64,000 bases of DNA from Odontesthes bonariensis (taxonomy: Eukaryota > Chordata > Actinopteri > Atheriniformes > Atherinopsidae), in assembly GCF_027942865.1 (NCBI RefSeq), contig NC_134509.1, forward strand, positions 31,608,197 to 31,672,196. Direction: 5' to 3'. A program made the translations under genes and the position numbers. Position 1 is the first letter of the stretch, and every line of letters starts with the position of its first letter. Under the pieces are notes generated by a model that ran no database searches, was not told where the DNA came from, and saw only the letters and a program-made list of their open reading frames with translations. Below are positions 1 to 12,603 of the stretch, piece after piece.

Positions 1-791
1 CAGGATCTTAATATTTTAAAATCACAGTTCCACGATGCAGTGGGATCAAGTAAAAAAAAAAAAAAAGATGGAACTGCAATCAATAGAAATGCTTCTATGA
101 CCTTGTGAAACTTGCAATAAAGTATTTAAAAAAGAAAAGTATTAAAGGCAGGGAAGTAGGCCCCACCCCAATGCTAAAACATTACAAAAAATCCTTATTT
201 ACAGTTCTTTTTCCAATTGTATATGCAAAAAAGATGGAGCTATACACACAATTCTGAAAAAGTGAAGCTCACCCTAACCGTTATCAACGAAATGACTCCA
301 AACTGCTACACTCTAATGACAATTACTTCGTTCTCACTCAGATATCATTCTGAACCAGAGTTTTACAAAACACTAAACTCAAACTCCGTAATGTTGCACT
401 TACCTTGATCCCAAATTCATCTCACTAATTTTGAACCTATGCAAACTCAACAGGAAAATCAGTTCAATCAATCATGTGGATATAAAAAAGCCTCAGATGA
501 CTTATACAGATGTTAGTCAAGAAGATGGAACAGTAAGAAGACGGAGAAAGAGCAAATGTAAGCAGTGGAGGTCATCCAGACAGAGTCGAGCAAATATTTC
601 TAATGAAAAACTTTGGACTATGTAATCAATCATGTTCTATCCTGAAGCTGGGAAGGAAGTTTGAAAGTTTATAGTTTCAAATTTGAGCCACTTCACAGTA
701 GCCTCAGTTATAGCCTTTGGAGAAGATAATATGTAAGTAACTACAGAGAAATATGATGTTTAGTCTTGCATGCATGTAGCTTTACAGTAAA
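1..791. other. No recognisable gene or repeat
   Basis: AT-rich sequence with short open frames only (63-64 codons), a purine-rich stretch near 520-560 and an A-run at 51-66. Nothing in it resembles a known exon, RNA gene or repeat family that I can name. Confidence 0.5.
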
Positions 792-1800
792 ATGTTGCCA
801 TGGTTGCCAAGACGGCCAGCAAGAGGTGGCAGAGGTCGGAAATTCACAAAAGAGCAAGAGACCAACATAATCAATATGGTTTTGGAAAATAATGCCATCA
901 TCCTGGGCGATATCAGGGTCCTTGAAGATTGTGTCCATTTCACAAACATTGACCTGGTGATCCGGTCCACAATCGACCATGACTTGTGTTGACACCAGCT
1001 AAAAATGAAACACATATATCATGTTCCATTTGAGCGCAATTCTGACCGAGTGAAGGAACAACGTTACCAATATATACATGTGAGTATTTCATCATCTCTG
1101 TACTCTGTATTAGTATTAGTGTCCCTGTATGTGGATCTTTTTCTCTTATATTCTCATTTTTCCTTTTTCTGAGTGCTTGAACTTGAGGCCAGTGCTGTTC
1201 CATGTGAATGTATCTTTACTGACGAAACAAGATTCAACCTGCAGATGACCAGGCAGCTGGGTAGGAACATCATTGGCAACCTTGCCTTTGTCAATGTCCC
1301 TGGGAAGTGTGGCAGAAATGTCCCCATGTGGGCTGCTACTGGTCAGCTTGGGGTCAGATATCACATATACACAACTTGGTCCCTACAACGCGCCCAATTT
1401 TATTTCTTTAACAACAACAGATATCCTCATCCTCCCACAGGAACCAGAGCAGTCCACCTTCGATGTCATTTGGGATAATGTAAGTTTCTACCATCACTGC
1501 TTGGGCAACAACCCACGTTTTGTGGTGCTCTATACCTTCCATCGTATTCACCATTTTCAAATCCAATAGAAGAATTCTATTCAGCATGTGGATGGAAAGT
1601 GTATGAACGCAGAATCCACAAGCATATGACACTACTCCAGACAACAGAGGGACCTGTGATGTGATCTCTGCAGACGATTGCCATGGATGGATCTGCCATG
1701 CCAGGAGTTTTCTCCCGCCGCTGCTTGGCCAGGGAGAACATCGCAGCTGATGTGGAAGAGGTCCTCTGGGCTGACCAGGACATAAAAGGAACTAAACTCA
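792..1800 (+). pseudogene. Decayed IS630/Tc1-type (DDE_3) transposase gene
   Basis: Several frames in succession resemble one transposase of the IS630/Tc1 superfamily that is common in fish genomes. From 792 comes an arginine-rich N-terminus with an FTKEQE helix-turn-helix-like start. Near 1010-1085 is a block equivalent to 'VPFERNSDRVKEQRYQY'. From 1158 to about 1400 is the catalytic-core region, with 'IFTDETRFNL' carrying a DE pair where the first catalytic aspartate is expected, followed by 'GRNIIGN' and 'NVPGKCGRNV'. At 1464-1580 'WDNVSFYHH' gives the second aspartate, and the region after 1565 resembles the 'NPIEEFF' block but is out of frame. Stop codons and frameshifts separate the blocks, so it is a relic. 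Between 1086 and 1157 a stretch starting GTGAGT and ending in a pyrimidine run plus AG interrupts the homology and looks like an intron. No terminal repeats were identified. The family call is inference from recalled protein motifs. Confidence 0.7.
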
Positions 1801-2379
1801 TTTCCACACACTGTGTATGTAATTAAGTATGTAATATGACACTTTTGATGGTTGTGCTTTGAATTTAGTCAACTAAACTAAATTTAGTTTAGTTTAGCTG
1901 ATTCAGTTTTGAAAAGAGAGAATGTGGTTTTGAGTGCTGTGTTTCAATTTGCAAGAGATTTGTGACATTTTGACAAAGTAGTTAACTCTTTTGAGATTAT
2001 GTTCCGAGGTTTTGAGAAATTGAGCTGCAGTGCCTGGAAATGCATGGGAAACATTTGGGAAAAAAACTATAATGCATTAGCTTCAGTCGAGCAACTACCA
2101 AGCTTACTGTTCTGCCTTCATCGCAGAAATGTGTCTTCCCTGGATGCCAGAATTGACGGAGTTGTCTGCTTAAATTTCTGAGGGATACTAAAAGATTTAA
2201 ATAAAATGGACAAATCTTTTAAATACTGAAGCTAAAATGTGGCACCACAGCAGATCTGGCAACACAACAGCTGAGAAAAACAGATGAATGCCTGCTGTAT
2301 TAACCCAAAATTGACAGTCTTGTGGATGAATTTTGTGCACTGTTGTTGCTCTGTATACTGTGTATTGTTGTACACACCT
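1801..2379. other. No recognisable gene; short AT-rich inverted stretch
   Basis: The sequence around 1868-1900 (repeated CTAAACTAAA / TTTAGTTTAG) can fold into a short hairpin. It may be an end of the transposase-bearing element to the left. No gene was seen. Confidence 0.35.
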
Positions 2380-2546
2380 TGTACATTTTATATTCATATA
2401 TTTTTATTCTTTATTTTTATCATTATATTCCTATGTTACATGTTATTTGTTTGCACCTTACGCCGCAGCAAATTCCTAGTCAGTGAACACTGTTCACTAA
2501 CAATTGCAATTTAACTGATTCTGATTCTGATTCTGATTCTGATTAT
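2380..2546 (+). repeat. LINE-like 3' tail with CTGATT microsatellite
   Basis: A T-rich segment is followed by 'GCAGCAAATTCCTAGTCAGT', an inverted pair (GTGAACACTGTTCAC), and then about five copies of the 6-mer TTCTGA/CTGATT ending near 2546. The layout, a structured 3' UTR followed by a short tandem tail, is typical of fish non-LTR retrotransposons. No reverse-transcriptase coding sequence remains next to it. Confidence 0.45.
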
Positions 2547-3055
2547 GAGGGTTCAAGGGCTGCAAACCTATTCAGGAAACCAAAGTTTCAGGAGTAACTA
2601 TGGTCTTTGAAGGCTCAGGGGATTAGTTTTGTGAAAAAACAAGGTGATAGAGCGTTGAGGATCACCACAAAACCCCCCCTTGTTTTTTCATCTGGTAGTT
2701 TTAAAGACTTTTGTTGGAGATTTTGATGAGATCAACAGATACATTCTATCTCTCCCTTGCAAGTGTGTTCAGGCTACACTGAATCCTCAGCAGAGCATAC
2801 CCGCCATGAGAATGTAACATGAGCAATATTCGAAGGTGACCAAAACATTTCAAACAGTATCTGCATTTTGCATTTGGGATTTCATAATTTAGTCATTTGG
2901 TTAAGCTAAAACCAGCCCTGGTTGATCCAATATTGTGCTTCATTTGAGCTAATCTGAGATCCATCTCCAACAGACACTTCTTCAGCATCTAGGAGCAGAA
3001 GTAAGTTTTAAAAGGATTCACAAAACTCAGAATGAGAAGTTTCTCATATTTTTTT
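2547..3055. other. No recognisable feature
   Basis: Intergenic sequence without a convincing open frame, RNA gene or repeat that I can name. Confidence 0.4.
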
Positions 3056-3350
3056 TCTATTTTTTTTTTCAAGCCTAATCTTAGAGTTAGAGAGGGTGTT
3101 TGCTTCCCGGACATATGCTGGCACCTGGTTCCATAAGAGAGGGGCCTGATAACTAAAGGCTCTGCTTCCCATTCTACTTTTAGAGACTCTGGGAACCACA
3201 AGTAAACCTGTAGTCTGAGAGCGAAGTACTCTGTTGGAAAAATATCAAACAATGAGATCTTTAAGATATGATGGAGCTCGGTCATTAAGATCTTTATGTG
3301 TAAGGAGAAGAATTTTAAATTCTATTCTGAATTTGAAAGTGAGCCAATAC
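3056..3350 (-). mobile_element. L2/Rex1-like LINE fragment, reverse-transcriptase C-terminus
   Basis: Read on the minus strand, this segment encodes in shifting frames the end of a LINE reverse transcriptase. It shares long near-identical DNA with the plus-strand LINE fragment at 32400-33440, for example 'CTTAATGACCGAGCTCCATC' and 'GTAGAATGGGA', followed by the 'RPLSYGT' region. The frame is broken by at least one stop and frameshift. The fragment is truncated at both ends and is part of a dispersed family. Confidence 0.75.
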
Positions 3351-5319
3351 ATTGACATTTAACCTATTTTGTTTGCCTCATGGTCATTTGGTCTTTACCT
3401 ATCTGTAGTATTATGTTATGGTCCTCTTCTCAGAACCGTTACAATTACATTTGTGATGGCTGTGTATTAGGTAATACAGTGTGCATCCTCCAAACAGAAG
3501 ATCGCCCAGTCTGTATCTGTCTGAATGTCTGAATTTCTTGCAATTTTAAGTTCAAGATTCCAAAACAAAAAAAATGAAGATGCAGGGAGCCGTGGAAACG
3601 CAAGGGAGACACACATGGCAAAACACCATTTTGTGTTAGTGGAAGAGGAACTTCATCTCTCAAAGTCTGTCAGAAGCCATTAAATAAGGTTCTGATTTAA
3701 GATGATCGAAGACTGCACCATTTAATGAGGCTTTAAAAAAAACACCACCTGCTTAGTAGGCATGGAAGCAAAGCAAGGAGATTAATATTTATCTGCAGTG
3801 CTCTGAAAGCAGTGGCAGAGGTTAGAAAGTTATGTTTTCATGAAGTCTTACCCTCTGCTTCACAAATTTGTAACTGTAGTTTTTAATAATTGAGTATTGC
3901 ACACAGCCACTCAGACACACGCGCACACACTGAGATAACTATCAAATTACTTGAAAGTTAAGCAATTTACACAAAGCTGTCATTATACATGCACATAAGC
4001 TTCTACGGTCTAGTCCACTTTTACATGACTAAGGCATCGGTGACCCTTAATGATCCCTGCCAATGCCTCAGGCTGCAGATATATTAGTGTCATATTAGGA
4101 GGAAATGGAAAGAATTTTCCAAAAGGGTTTAAGTATTTCCATTTATTTATAGGCTCATGAAAAAAAAGCAATGTACCAGTGACATGGAAACTGGAAATGG
4201 TGACATTGAACAGATACTTAAAACAGGTTTAGTGTGTGTTTCCCTCCATGATCTGGAGTCAGTGAGACCGTGCACATCAACACTTTGATGAAAAGCTGAC
4301 AAATACTGTGACTGTATAAGAAATTCAAACGAGGACTTAGTTTCAAGGGCAGTGAGAAAGTTTCCTAGATCTTTTCAGTGTTGAGTTTCTCAACTTCTTG
4401 ACTTGTGTATGTATCGTAATCGGACAAAGTAAACTTGCAGCAAAGCAGTGATGAAGGTGGTGTTTAAATTATGGTTCTGGGGTGAACTGTGAGGAAATAT
4501 TAGCAACTAATTTGCATAATTTTCCTTATATTCACCACCACAAAGCAAAATGCATGTAAATGTCCTTGAGTGTTTTAATGTTTTAATTGATCCTATTCAG
4601 GGACCTAAGAGTGGGAGCTTATCTCAGTTACCATCGGGCGAGAAGTGGGGAGCACTGTGGACATTTGTGTGTTTGAATTTTGCCCTGATTCATTATCGAA
4701 TACCTCCTGCAGGCAGATATTGCTTGAACAGAATATTGGTGCAGTCCATTCATGCATCAATAATGTGTTTGGGAAGTCATCACTGCACGCCATGCTGCAG
4801 GACTCCAGAATCTAGATAGGAGAGAAATGAAAGCTTTTCAAGAGAGGCTGGGAAGGTGGAGTGTATCATATCGGACAGTTTTCCCCACTCCACAGTTGTA
4901 AAAGAGAAAACTAATCTTAGCTCGACTCAAAAACATGTGGCAGTCACGGTTCAAGATGTTGAGGAATTCCTGCCTATCTTTTACAATGATTTGAACAAAA
5001 CAGCAAACATCTAACCTTGAACTGATCCAGTCAATATCACTATTTTGAACACACTGTGGTAAGAAAATGTCATGATTCCCAAGCCCTCTGAGGTGCCGAC
5101 CTTGTCTGTTATTCCTGCTCTTTCCTCCGTCTGTCGTGTGTGTGGGCGTGAGCACCAACTCTGTGGTGGATGCTCTTACCACCACCACATCGTGTTAGTA
5201 TTTATTCTATATTTCCATTTTAGATCATTTTTTGAATGATTTACTTACACTTGTTCTTCTGCTTTGAGGTGCTGCAAATTGAGATCAGCTGGAGGAGGAA
5301 GCCTGGAACATGCCACTCT
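3351..5319. other. No recognisable gene or repeat
   Basis: About 2 kb of AT-rich intergenic sequence. The short open frames within it show no family resemblance that I recognise and no paired splice sites. Confidence 0.4.
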
Positions 5320-6116
5320 TTCTAAAAGACTGGGAGGGGGACTTTATTTGTTAAATTTGGCTTTAGTTCCTTAATTTTGTCCCTTTAACATTCACTTATT
5401 ATTTGTGCTAAGTTAAAGTTAGTTTTGCTTTATTTGTTTTATATCTTGCTGTAGCTAATTTTGTAATTTTTCCCTTTTATTATGCCCCCTCGTGGCAGAT
5501 TTAGGTTACTCCGTCCCTATTTAAGCAGCCTTTGTTTCTTTGTGTGGAGGTCAGTTTTTGGTTGTGTTGTTAGTGTTCAAATAGTTGACCTCATTTTAGT
5601 TGGGCCCAAATTGGTTTTTTGTATGATTTAATTCTTATTCATGTTTGACTTTTTTGGATTTATTAATTTTTGGAACTATTAAATTGAAATTGTTCCTCAT
5701 TTTTTTAATACCTTTGTCCTTACTTAAGCTTGGTCCCTCACACACATCCCAGAAGCAGACATGGCTGCACACCTGACCATCATCATTCATCCTCTACAGT
5801 ATTTACCCTGGACTCTCCTTCCACTCATCTACTGATTGTTTATCTACTTCGTATTGTCGTGTGATCAAGGCCTCTCAATCAAAGTGACTTGCTTTTTGAC
5901 CTGTCCTTGCCTTCTGTTCATGTGTCCTCTTCTCCTCTGCGACAGACCCAACTTTCTCTCGCCTTCAAGCAACGCTCAACTACAACCTTGTGTATTCACC
6001 CACACTACCTGTTCAACCTAACCCCTGAGGATCTCTCGCAACATTAAAAGACACTTATGATCAAATCCCTTTGTGTGTGTCCAGCAATTGAGTCCTCCAC
6101 GCCCACCTTGTGACAG
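5320..6116 (+). repeat. Possible LTR-like repeat remnant
   Basis: A T-rich region with a TATTTAAG box near 5518-5525 and a following 'GCAGCC' start-like context leads into a C/T-rich stretch. This ends with ATTAAA near 6044-6049 and then 'GTGACAG' near 6111. A TATA-like box, a polyadenylation-like signal and an abrupt TGACAG end are what a solo long terminal repeat would show. I found no matching second copy or internal protein sequence in the window, so this is tentative. Confidence 0.25.
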
Positions 6117-9100
6117 AAAAAGGCTGTTTGTGTCTCTTCAATGGATGGTGCTATTTGTTTTGATAATCAAAAACATACAAAAGTACTGAATGGGATGCAG
6201 GATAACAGAGCACACCACTCAATCAGCTGTTACAAAAGAAAATTACTGTGCTTCTGGTTTCCATTTTTAGTGGCTTAACATGTAATCTCTTTTTTATATA
6301 TATACTTATATGGACTAGTTGCCCAGCCATCACCCATAAGCTCCAAACCAGCATGATTCAGATTGAATGTTTGAATGATTGTCAAACATCTGAAACATCC
6401 ATGGTCAGTCTTGTCCATATCAAATCTTCATGCAGCTCAAAGATTTATACTCAAATTCATTTTATAGAACTAATCAAACAGGTGTTCAGGCATACCAAAA
6501 GGCTCTGATTACCACTTTCGTCAGATGGAGATGAAGACAGTGGTTCGTTGTCCTTGTTCAGTTCTCTGGATCGAGCATGTAAAACTTTCTTGATGCAAAG
6601 CAGGATAATATCATCTCAACACAAGCAAAAGTTTTGACACATCCCTTTTCTTTTAAATATGGCTGTCACAACATAAAGCCATGCACAAAATGATTAAACT
6701 GAAGAAAGAGCTTATGGGTCTATAGAGACAGTGGAGCCATAATGATCCGGCCACCGCTTTGATCCTGTGGAGGAACTAATGAGCACAAAAGAAGCTACAA
6801 CAGCTCTTGTTAAAGTGTCCTTGAGAAAAAATATTGAACCCTGCACAAGCTCACTCACTGGATAAGACTGCCAAATTAGAGAAACAGCTTTGGAAGACGG
6901 GAGAACTTCCACCAAGCAGCTTTTCGCTGCGAGGCAGTGAAATATCCAACTGACCCTGACCTGAGTGCTGATATTACTGAGCTCATCCATTTTTATCATT
7001 TTGATGATCTTGCAGTGGAAATGTATTTCTTATGCAAAAGATTAATACTTCCATGAAAAGTTGATGAGTTTAGCCATGATCAGATTGTTAAATGGTAAAA
7101 AATTTACAGAATCGGTGTTATCCTTTCAGTCCTCTGGACCTCTGTGGTCCAGCTCAAAAGTCCCGAGATCTTATCCTTCACATCATACTAATTGATAGCA
7201 GTTTTCTTAATAGTACTGTCACAGTGTATGAAGCAACCTCACCTTAAAAGAACAGCGCCTACAGGCTTTCTATTACCAAGACTATCATTCCACAGCAATA
7301 ATTGGGTACGTAGTTCCAAGATCTGAGAGAGAAAAATGATCTCATAATCATGGATATTAGCTCAAGTGAGCCAAGAGGAAATGTTGGATCTTAAAAAAAC
7401 TTGAAGGCTCAACCACCTAATACTTTCAACCCTGAAGAAATACCAAAACGAGGTGAATCTCTATTTTTTCTGTTGAACATTTCATCAGTTGACATAGCCA
7501 AAAAGGGTAAACAATCACTTGGCCGATCTCCAAGCACTTTTATTCTAGATGGACGTATCACTTTTAAAAGGTGAAATGAACCTCTTGACCATGTTATATC
7601 CGTCCCAAGTGCATGCGCAGGTATACACATCTGTACTGAAACATTAATCTGATTCCATGTTTACAGTTCAGCCCCGGGCAAGTGTTTCCCGCAGTTGGAC
7701 CAACAGAGCTCTGCTGCGCCAAATAAATGACAGAAAAGAAAATGAAGGAAAAAAAGGAGGAAAAGAAAAGGAGCAAGATGTAAAATATTTTATGGGTTTC
7801 ACCGATACAATTTATACCACTGCATTATGCCTGTAGTAGAGCGCCCTGAGGCATTTATTGACGAAGGCACGTCAAACTGTTTTTTTTTTTTTTTTAAAAA
7901 GCAGGTCTTTGGTAGCTGCTGGCTATCTCTTATCACCCCCCCGAGAACCCATAGGTTAGCAGAGGTTTACCAGGCCCACGGGCAGTGCTCATTGTCTGAA
8001 AAGCAGGAAGTGGTATCTTGGGACTTTACTCAAGACTCATTCCTGCCCTGTAATAACAGAAACACACGCTGAAGAAGCCTGATGAGAACAAAAATGTAAA
8101 CTGAAACAGTGTGTGAACACTGTGTTAAATGATTACTTATCATAAATATATAGTAACACAGGGAGCCAGGGAGCACCTTAATAGGGTTTTAGAGATCCAG
8201 TATTTTCCCAAAGGCCCTCAAGAATGGTGAGCCACCAATCCCATAAATTCAAGCCGTCATACTCACTATATTCTCATTTTCAATACTGCAATGTCAGAGT
8301 GAGAAACAGGAAAAGGAACACCAAGCAAAAGTTTGAGCAATTCCAAGAGATTTCTAGTTTAAAACATTTTCAGAGTGAGACCACATTCAGCCTATTGGTG
8401 CTATAGGTCTTCTAACACGTGTTTGTCAAGCACTAATTTCCCTTCATTGGAGTTTTACATCTGTGTCATGTGTGAAAGTATAAAGCTGGCATGTTTCTTC
8501 TTGCAGTATAGAGGGATGGAACCTTAATTCAGTAAGCAAACATCACATCATCTGTCAAAGATAAAGATGAAAAGAGGAGGGAAGATACAACAGCACATTG
8601 ATCTTAACTAAGCTAAAGAGGCAGAATCTAAAGGTTTTGCCATAGCCCACCACAATCCCAACACTTACAGTAAATACGATTTAATATCTGGAGTTTGACG
8701 TCAACTGACGTTTGAGCAGCAACTGAAAGACTGCACAGGGAGATGTTAAGCACAATTGCTTAACAAATAAACACTGGAACAAATAAAAGCTAAAATACTT
8801 TGATTTGGCAACAAAAAGTATTCAAGCATTCGTGGAAGGCATTTCTTACTTGCTATAAACAAGCTGGTTTATGATGATTTTTAACCTAGAGACAGTGGTT
8901 ATTCCACAGTGGATGTAAAACATCTACAAGTCATAATGAAATGATTGTTTTAAATGTGAAATGAATGAATAAAACAAGATAAAACAATATTAGATATCTT
9001 GAAGGTGAGAACAATTCAGAAACCACTTTGTAGACTTCAAGTGTAAAAGAAAAAAAAACACTATGTTGAAGTTTTGCACTTATGGCAGGTACAGGCAGCG

Positions 9101-11408
9101 TTAATCTTTAAATTTGGTGTTTCTTATGTAGATAGGTGCAGAGTAATACAAGACTGAAACTAGTGCCTTTTACACAAAAGTTTCTTGAAATCTAATGTCT
9201 TTCTCATCCAGCAATATATACAATTACTACTTGTCATCTTCTTGGTTCTCAAAACATCTTCCTAACAGGCAGTGACACGATTACAAACAGTTCATGATTT
9301 ATTAGTCTCAGAGAGGAAGAACCTTGCCATAAACTTCGTTTTATTTATTAATCAACACTAAACTGATAACCCTCTATAAGATTAACTGTTCTCAGAAGAG
9401 TAATCATAAGTATTAATGTGATTATTAATGACTCTGAGTCAGCAGTTTTTCACATCAAAGAAAATAATGTGGGTGCAATTTAGTCAGAGCTTTAACCCAC
9501 CCTTTCAATTTTGCCTATAATACAAATTGTTCTGATGATGCATAGCCATTTAGTTTAGGAGCTATAATGACTGCAGTTAAGAAACAAAAGATGTTTAAAT
9601 GTTCGATTAATACTGAATCAAGCGCTATGCATTTAAAGTTCAAACCAGACCTCAACTGCCACAGAAATATAGTAAATCTGCTTACTGGTTAGTGGTTTGT
9701 TGTAACATCTTTCAGAAAAAAATATTTTTGGCGACTTAAAAAGTGATAGTGGTCACAAGATTCTGCAATTAGTGTCAGAAAATGGTGGACAGTTTTTCAA
9801 AAAGGAGATATTTCCGTAAAACACTTGCTGCTCTCACTCAATGAATTACTGAAAAAGCAAATTTTCCTTATACCCATTTTCAAAAGTATCTATTGATACT
9901 TTCACAAAGAGAATCCAGTGTTTAAGTGTCCCACTATGTCCAATAGTACTTGACTGTGCTTCTTGTTTAGTGCTTAGTAGACAGCACCATGTTCTATCTT
10001 ACTGAGTTTGCCAATTACTGCTTTGACACAGAAAAGGCCTCTGATTTGAGAGTTGAAAGCTGAAAGCTGGTCATTACACACTGTGACAGTCCTGAATAGC
10101 CACATAACATGCATCAACTCACTCCAAACATGTGAAGCCTGTGGGGTTATGATTCAGGAGGAAGAGTGAAGCAAAATGGTGATGTCTCCTGTCATTGCAA
10201 ACACATACCAGAAGAAGATGTTCACAGCACTTTTGCTCAGATCTTTTGGCTCTGGCGCAGTGAGTGTGGATATCTTGTGAAGGAGTGGGAGCAGCCCTAC
10301 TGCAGTGATATATGCCTAAGAGATGGCTTCACATATCCAGTGAGACACACGTTGTTTTGTCAGAAGATTTCCTTTGGGAATGTTATAAAGCACCAACAGC
10401 TGCTGGATCTGTCGGGTAGCTGTGGTGCACACCGCGTAATGAGACATGTGCACCAGGCAAATCATTCTGGATCTAGGAGAATGATATAATTGTGTATCTA
10501 TACACACAGCATTTGGCTCTCAAAGTAAGTGGTTGTGATTCTGTCTCGCCAGATAGCAAGGCATTATAGAGTGATGGAGAGCACCATCCCTAAGATGGTG
10601 TTAGTGCAAGAGAGGCACTATCTTAAGAGACAAGGACGTTTAGAGGGATTTTTGCTATTGACTCAAATGGAGGGCCGGTTAATGTTGTGTAAAACCAAAG
10701 ATAAATTATACAGGATTCAGTTTTCTGATGCTTTTTCAAAAAATATTTTAACAGTAGATTAAAGTAGACACAAATACAGATGTCTAACCACCGTTAGTCT
10801 TTTAGGACTAATTTCGAGTCTCGACAGGACAAATGCCAGCTGCATATGTTGACTATAGAAAGACATGGATGAGACCCTCACACCTCGAATGATGAAGGGC
10901 AAAAGAACATTCACTGGTCTATCACAGGAAAATGCTGAACATGTTGTCACCCTGAAATAGCATATCCTTGCACCACAGAGGCTCATTTGGATCAGTGAGC
11001 GCTCGACCCCTCTTGAGGGACCAGAATCACTGCCAACTGCTCCTCCTGAATATGTGCAAAGAGCAATGTAATTGGCCATGATTAATGAGAGGAAGCATCC
11101 TCTCCTTGTAGGGAAATCTCATGTGTGCTCTTGGAAAACCTCAGTGAGCACTGGTCATTTTCGCGTGACAAAGATTTACTTCTGCACTGCTGATTTTGTC
11201 CTATGCCATACCTTTCATTTCACACTGACGATCCTGAGCCCCTCTGAAGGATAAATGCAGGATCTGATGTTAGCCAACTGCTGGACGCCAGAAAACATTT
11301 TATGCTGAGCATGTGAAAAGCATGTGTCCTCACATTAGATTTGCAGCTACATCTGATTTTCAGCATTGCAAAATTACTGTTCCGAGGACTGTACTGAATG
11401 GGGGAGGT
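6117..11408. other. Gene-free stretch
   Basis: About 5.3 kb with no open frame over about 110 codons, no recognisable protein family, no tRNA-like fold and no clear terminal repeats. A T-run lies at 7881-7897. It probably contains old unrecognised repeat DNA, but I cannot support a specific call. Confidence 0.4.
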
Positions 11409-12410
11409 CAGGCTCGGACTGGCAATCTGTGCGACCGGGCAAATGCCCGGTGGGCCGGTCCACATCTGGGCCGGTGGCCTCCAATTTTATTTATTGTTTT
11501 TAAATATACGATTTTCAAATGTATTTATCTAGTCTACATTTGCTAGCAGCCCGTTAATGGCCATGTGGCTCGTAATGTATTGTATACATTTTTGGGGGGG
11601 TTGCACAGACCTTGCCTCTTCAGGACAAGTTCAGAAACAGGTACGTGTTACGATTACGCCTCCTGCCCCCATCCCTCAAGTGGATCTGTCCATACCGCCA
11701 TTAGGCATCATCTATGTTTCACTTAAAAATGATCAGAGTAGGCTAAATTATTATGGAGGACGACAGAGGCTCCAAGAAGAGGAAAGGGGGAGCGGAGAAG
11801 ATTCGCGACAAAAAGCCCTTCAGGCCGACACTGCCAAACGTTTTAAAATAGACAATTTGTTTGCTGCTGCCAGTTGTAGTGCCGCTAGTGTTAGTGCGAG
11901 TGGAAGTAGCCACCACAGCTATGACAAAAACGTTGCTGGAGATGTCACCCCAACTGAAGAAAGATATTGTGTCGGGTCGGAGGATAGGCCTACTGACGAT
12001 GAGCAGGAACATGAAGAGCTCGAGGGCAAGGAGATGAAGGACATTTTAGGACCTAAAGGTGACGTTCATGCTAGCACTTCTAGTGAAGCTAACGTTAGTT
12101 TAGAGAGGATTCCAGCGGTGGCTCAGTCGCCGATGGACTATTTCACCCGCCCTAACCAAAACGAACTGTGTTTATTTTTTAAAAACCACCCAACTGAGAA
12201 CACAAAAAAGGCACTAAATAGGTGGTTATTTTGCAAGAATGGCACTGGACGTTCGTGGTTGACCTATAATGACACCACACAATGACCCTACACACACTCA
12301 CTTTGGAGGCACAGACTCTGGACAATAGTATCTCTCTACAGACTTACACACACATTCACACACACCTTGGAGGTACAGATACTGGACTGTCTGTAAGTAT
12401 CTCTTCAGAC

Positions 12411-12458
<48 letters not shown>

Positions 12459-12603
12459 CTATTGTCCTACGCACATTTTGCAGACACAAATGCTTGATAA
12501 CCGCACCTTTCCTTTTCTGTTTTCTAGTATGTTCAAAGTTATTTGTCTATTCTGTAGCCCGGGGAAAATTGCCAGGGTCGATTTTTTTTCCCAGTCCGAC
12601 CTG
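11409..12603 (+). mobile_element. Degenerate hAT-like DNA transposon
   Basis: The two ends are inverted copies: CAGGCTCGGACTGG at 11409-11422, and CCAGTCCGACCTG at 12591-12603, which reads CAGGTCGGACTGG on the other strand. Inside, an open frame (11557-12285) resembles the N-terminal region of the ZMYM1-like proteins encoded by fish hAT elements. It includes 'KALQADTAKRFKIDNLF', an acidic serine-rich linker, and a 'DYFTRPNQNELCLFF' plus 'RSWLTYND' block like the start of a TTF-type zinc finger. The matching start codon at 11755 ('MEDDRGSKKRKGG') lies in another frame, so a frameshift splits the protein. No catalytic domain remains, and a CA microsatellite fills the right part. The flanks GGGGAGGT and GTGGAGGT agree in 7 of 8 bases if one extra A is allowed on the right. 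An 8-bp target duplication would fit hAT, but this is weak. Confidence 0.65.
12414..12456. repeat. (CA)n microsatellite
   Basis: About 20 uninterrupted CA dinucleotides inside the hAT relic. They are preceded by two diverged copies of a roughly 66-bp segment beginning CTTGGAGG at about 12302 and 12367. Confidence 0.95.

Noticed and set aside
11557-12285. 242-codon ORF as a host gene
   Set aside because: It lies entirely between inverted transposon ends, contains an out-of-frame start of the same protein family, and ends in repeat DNA. It is better explained as a hAT relic.
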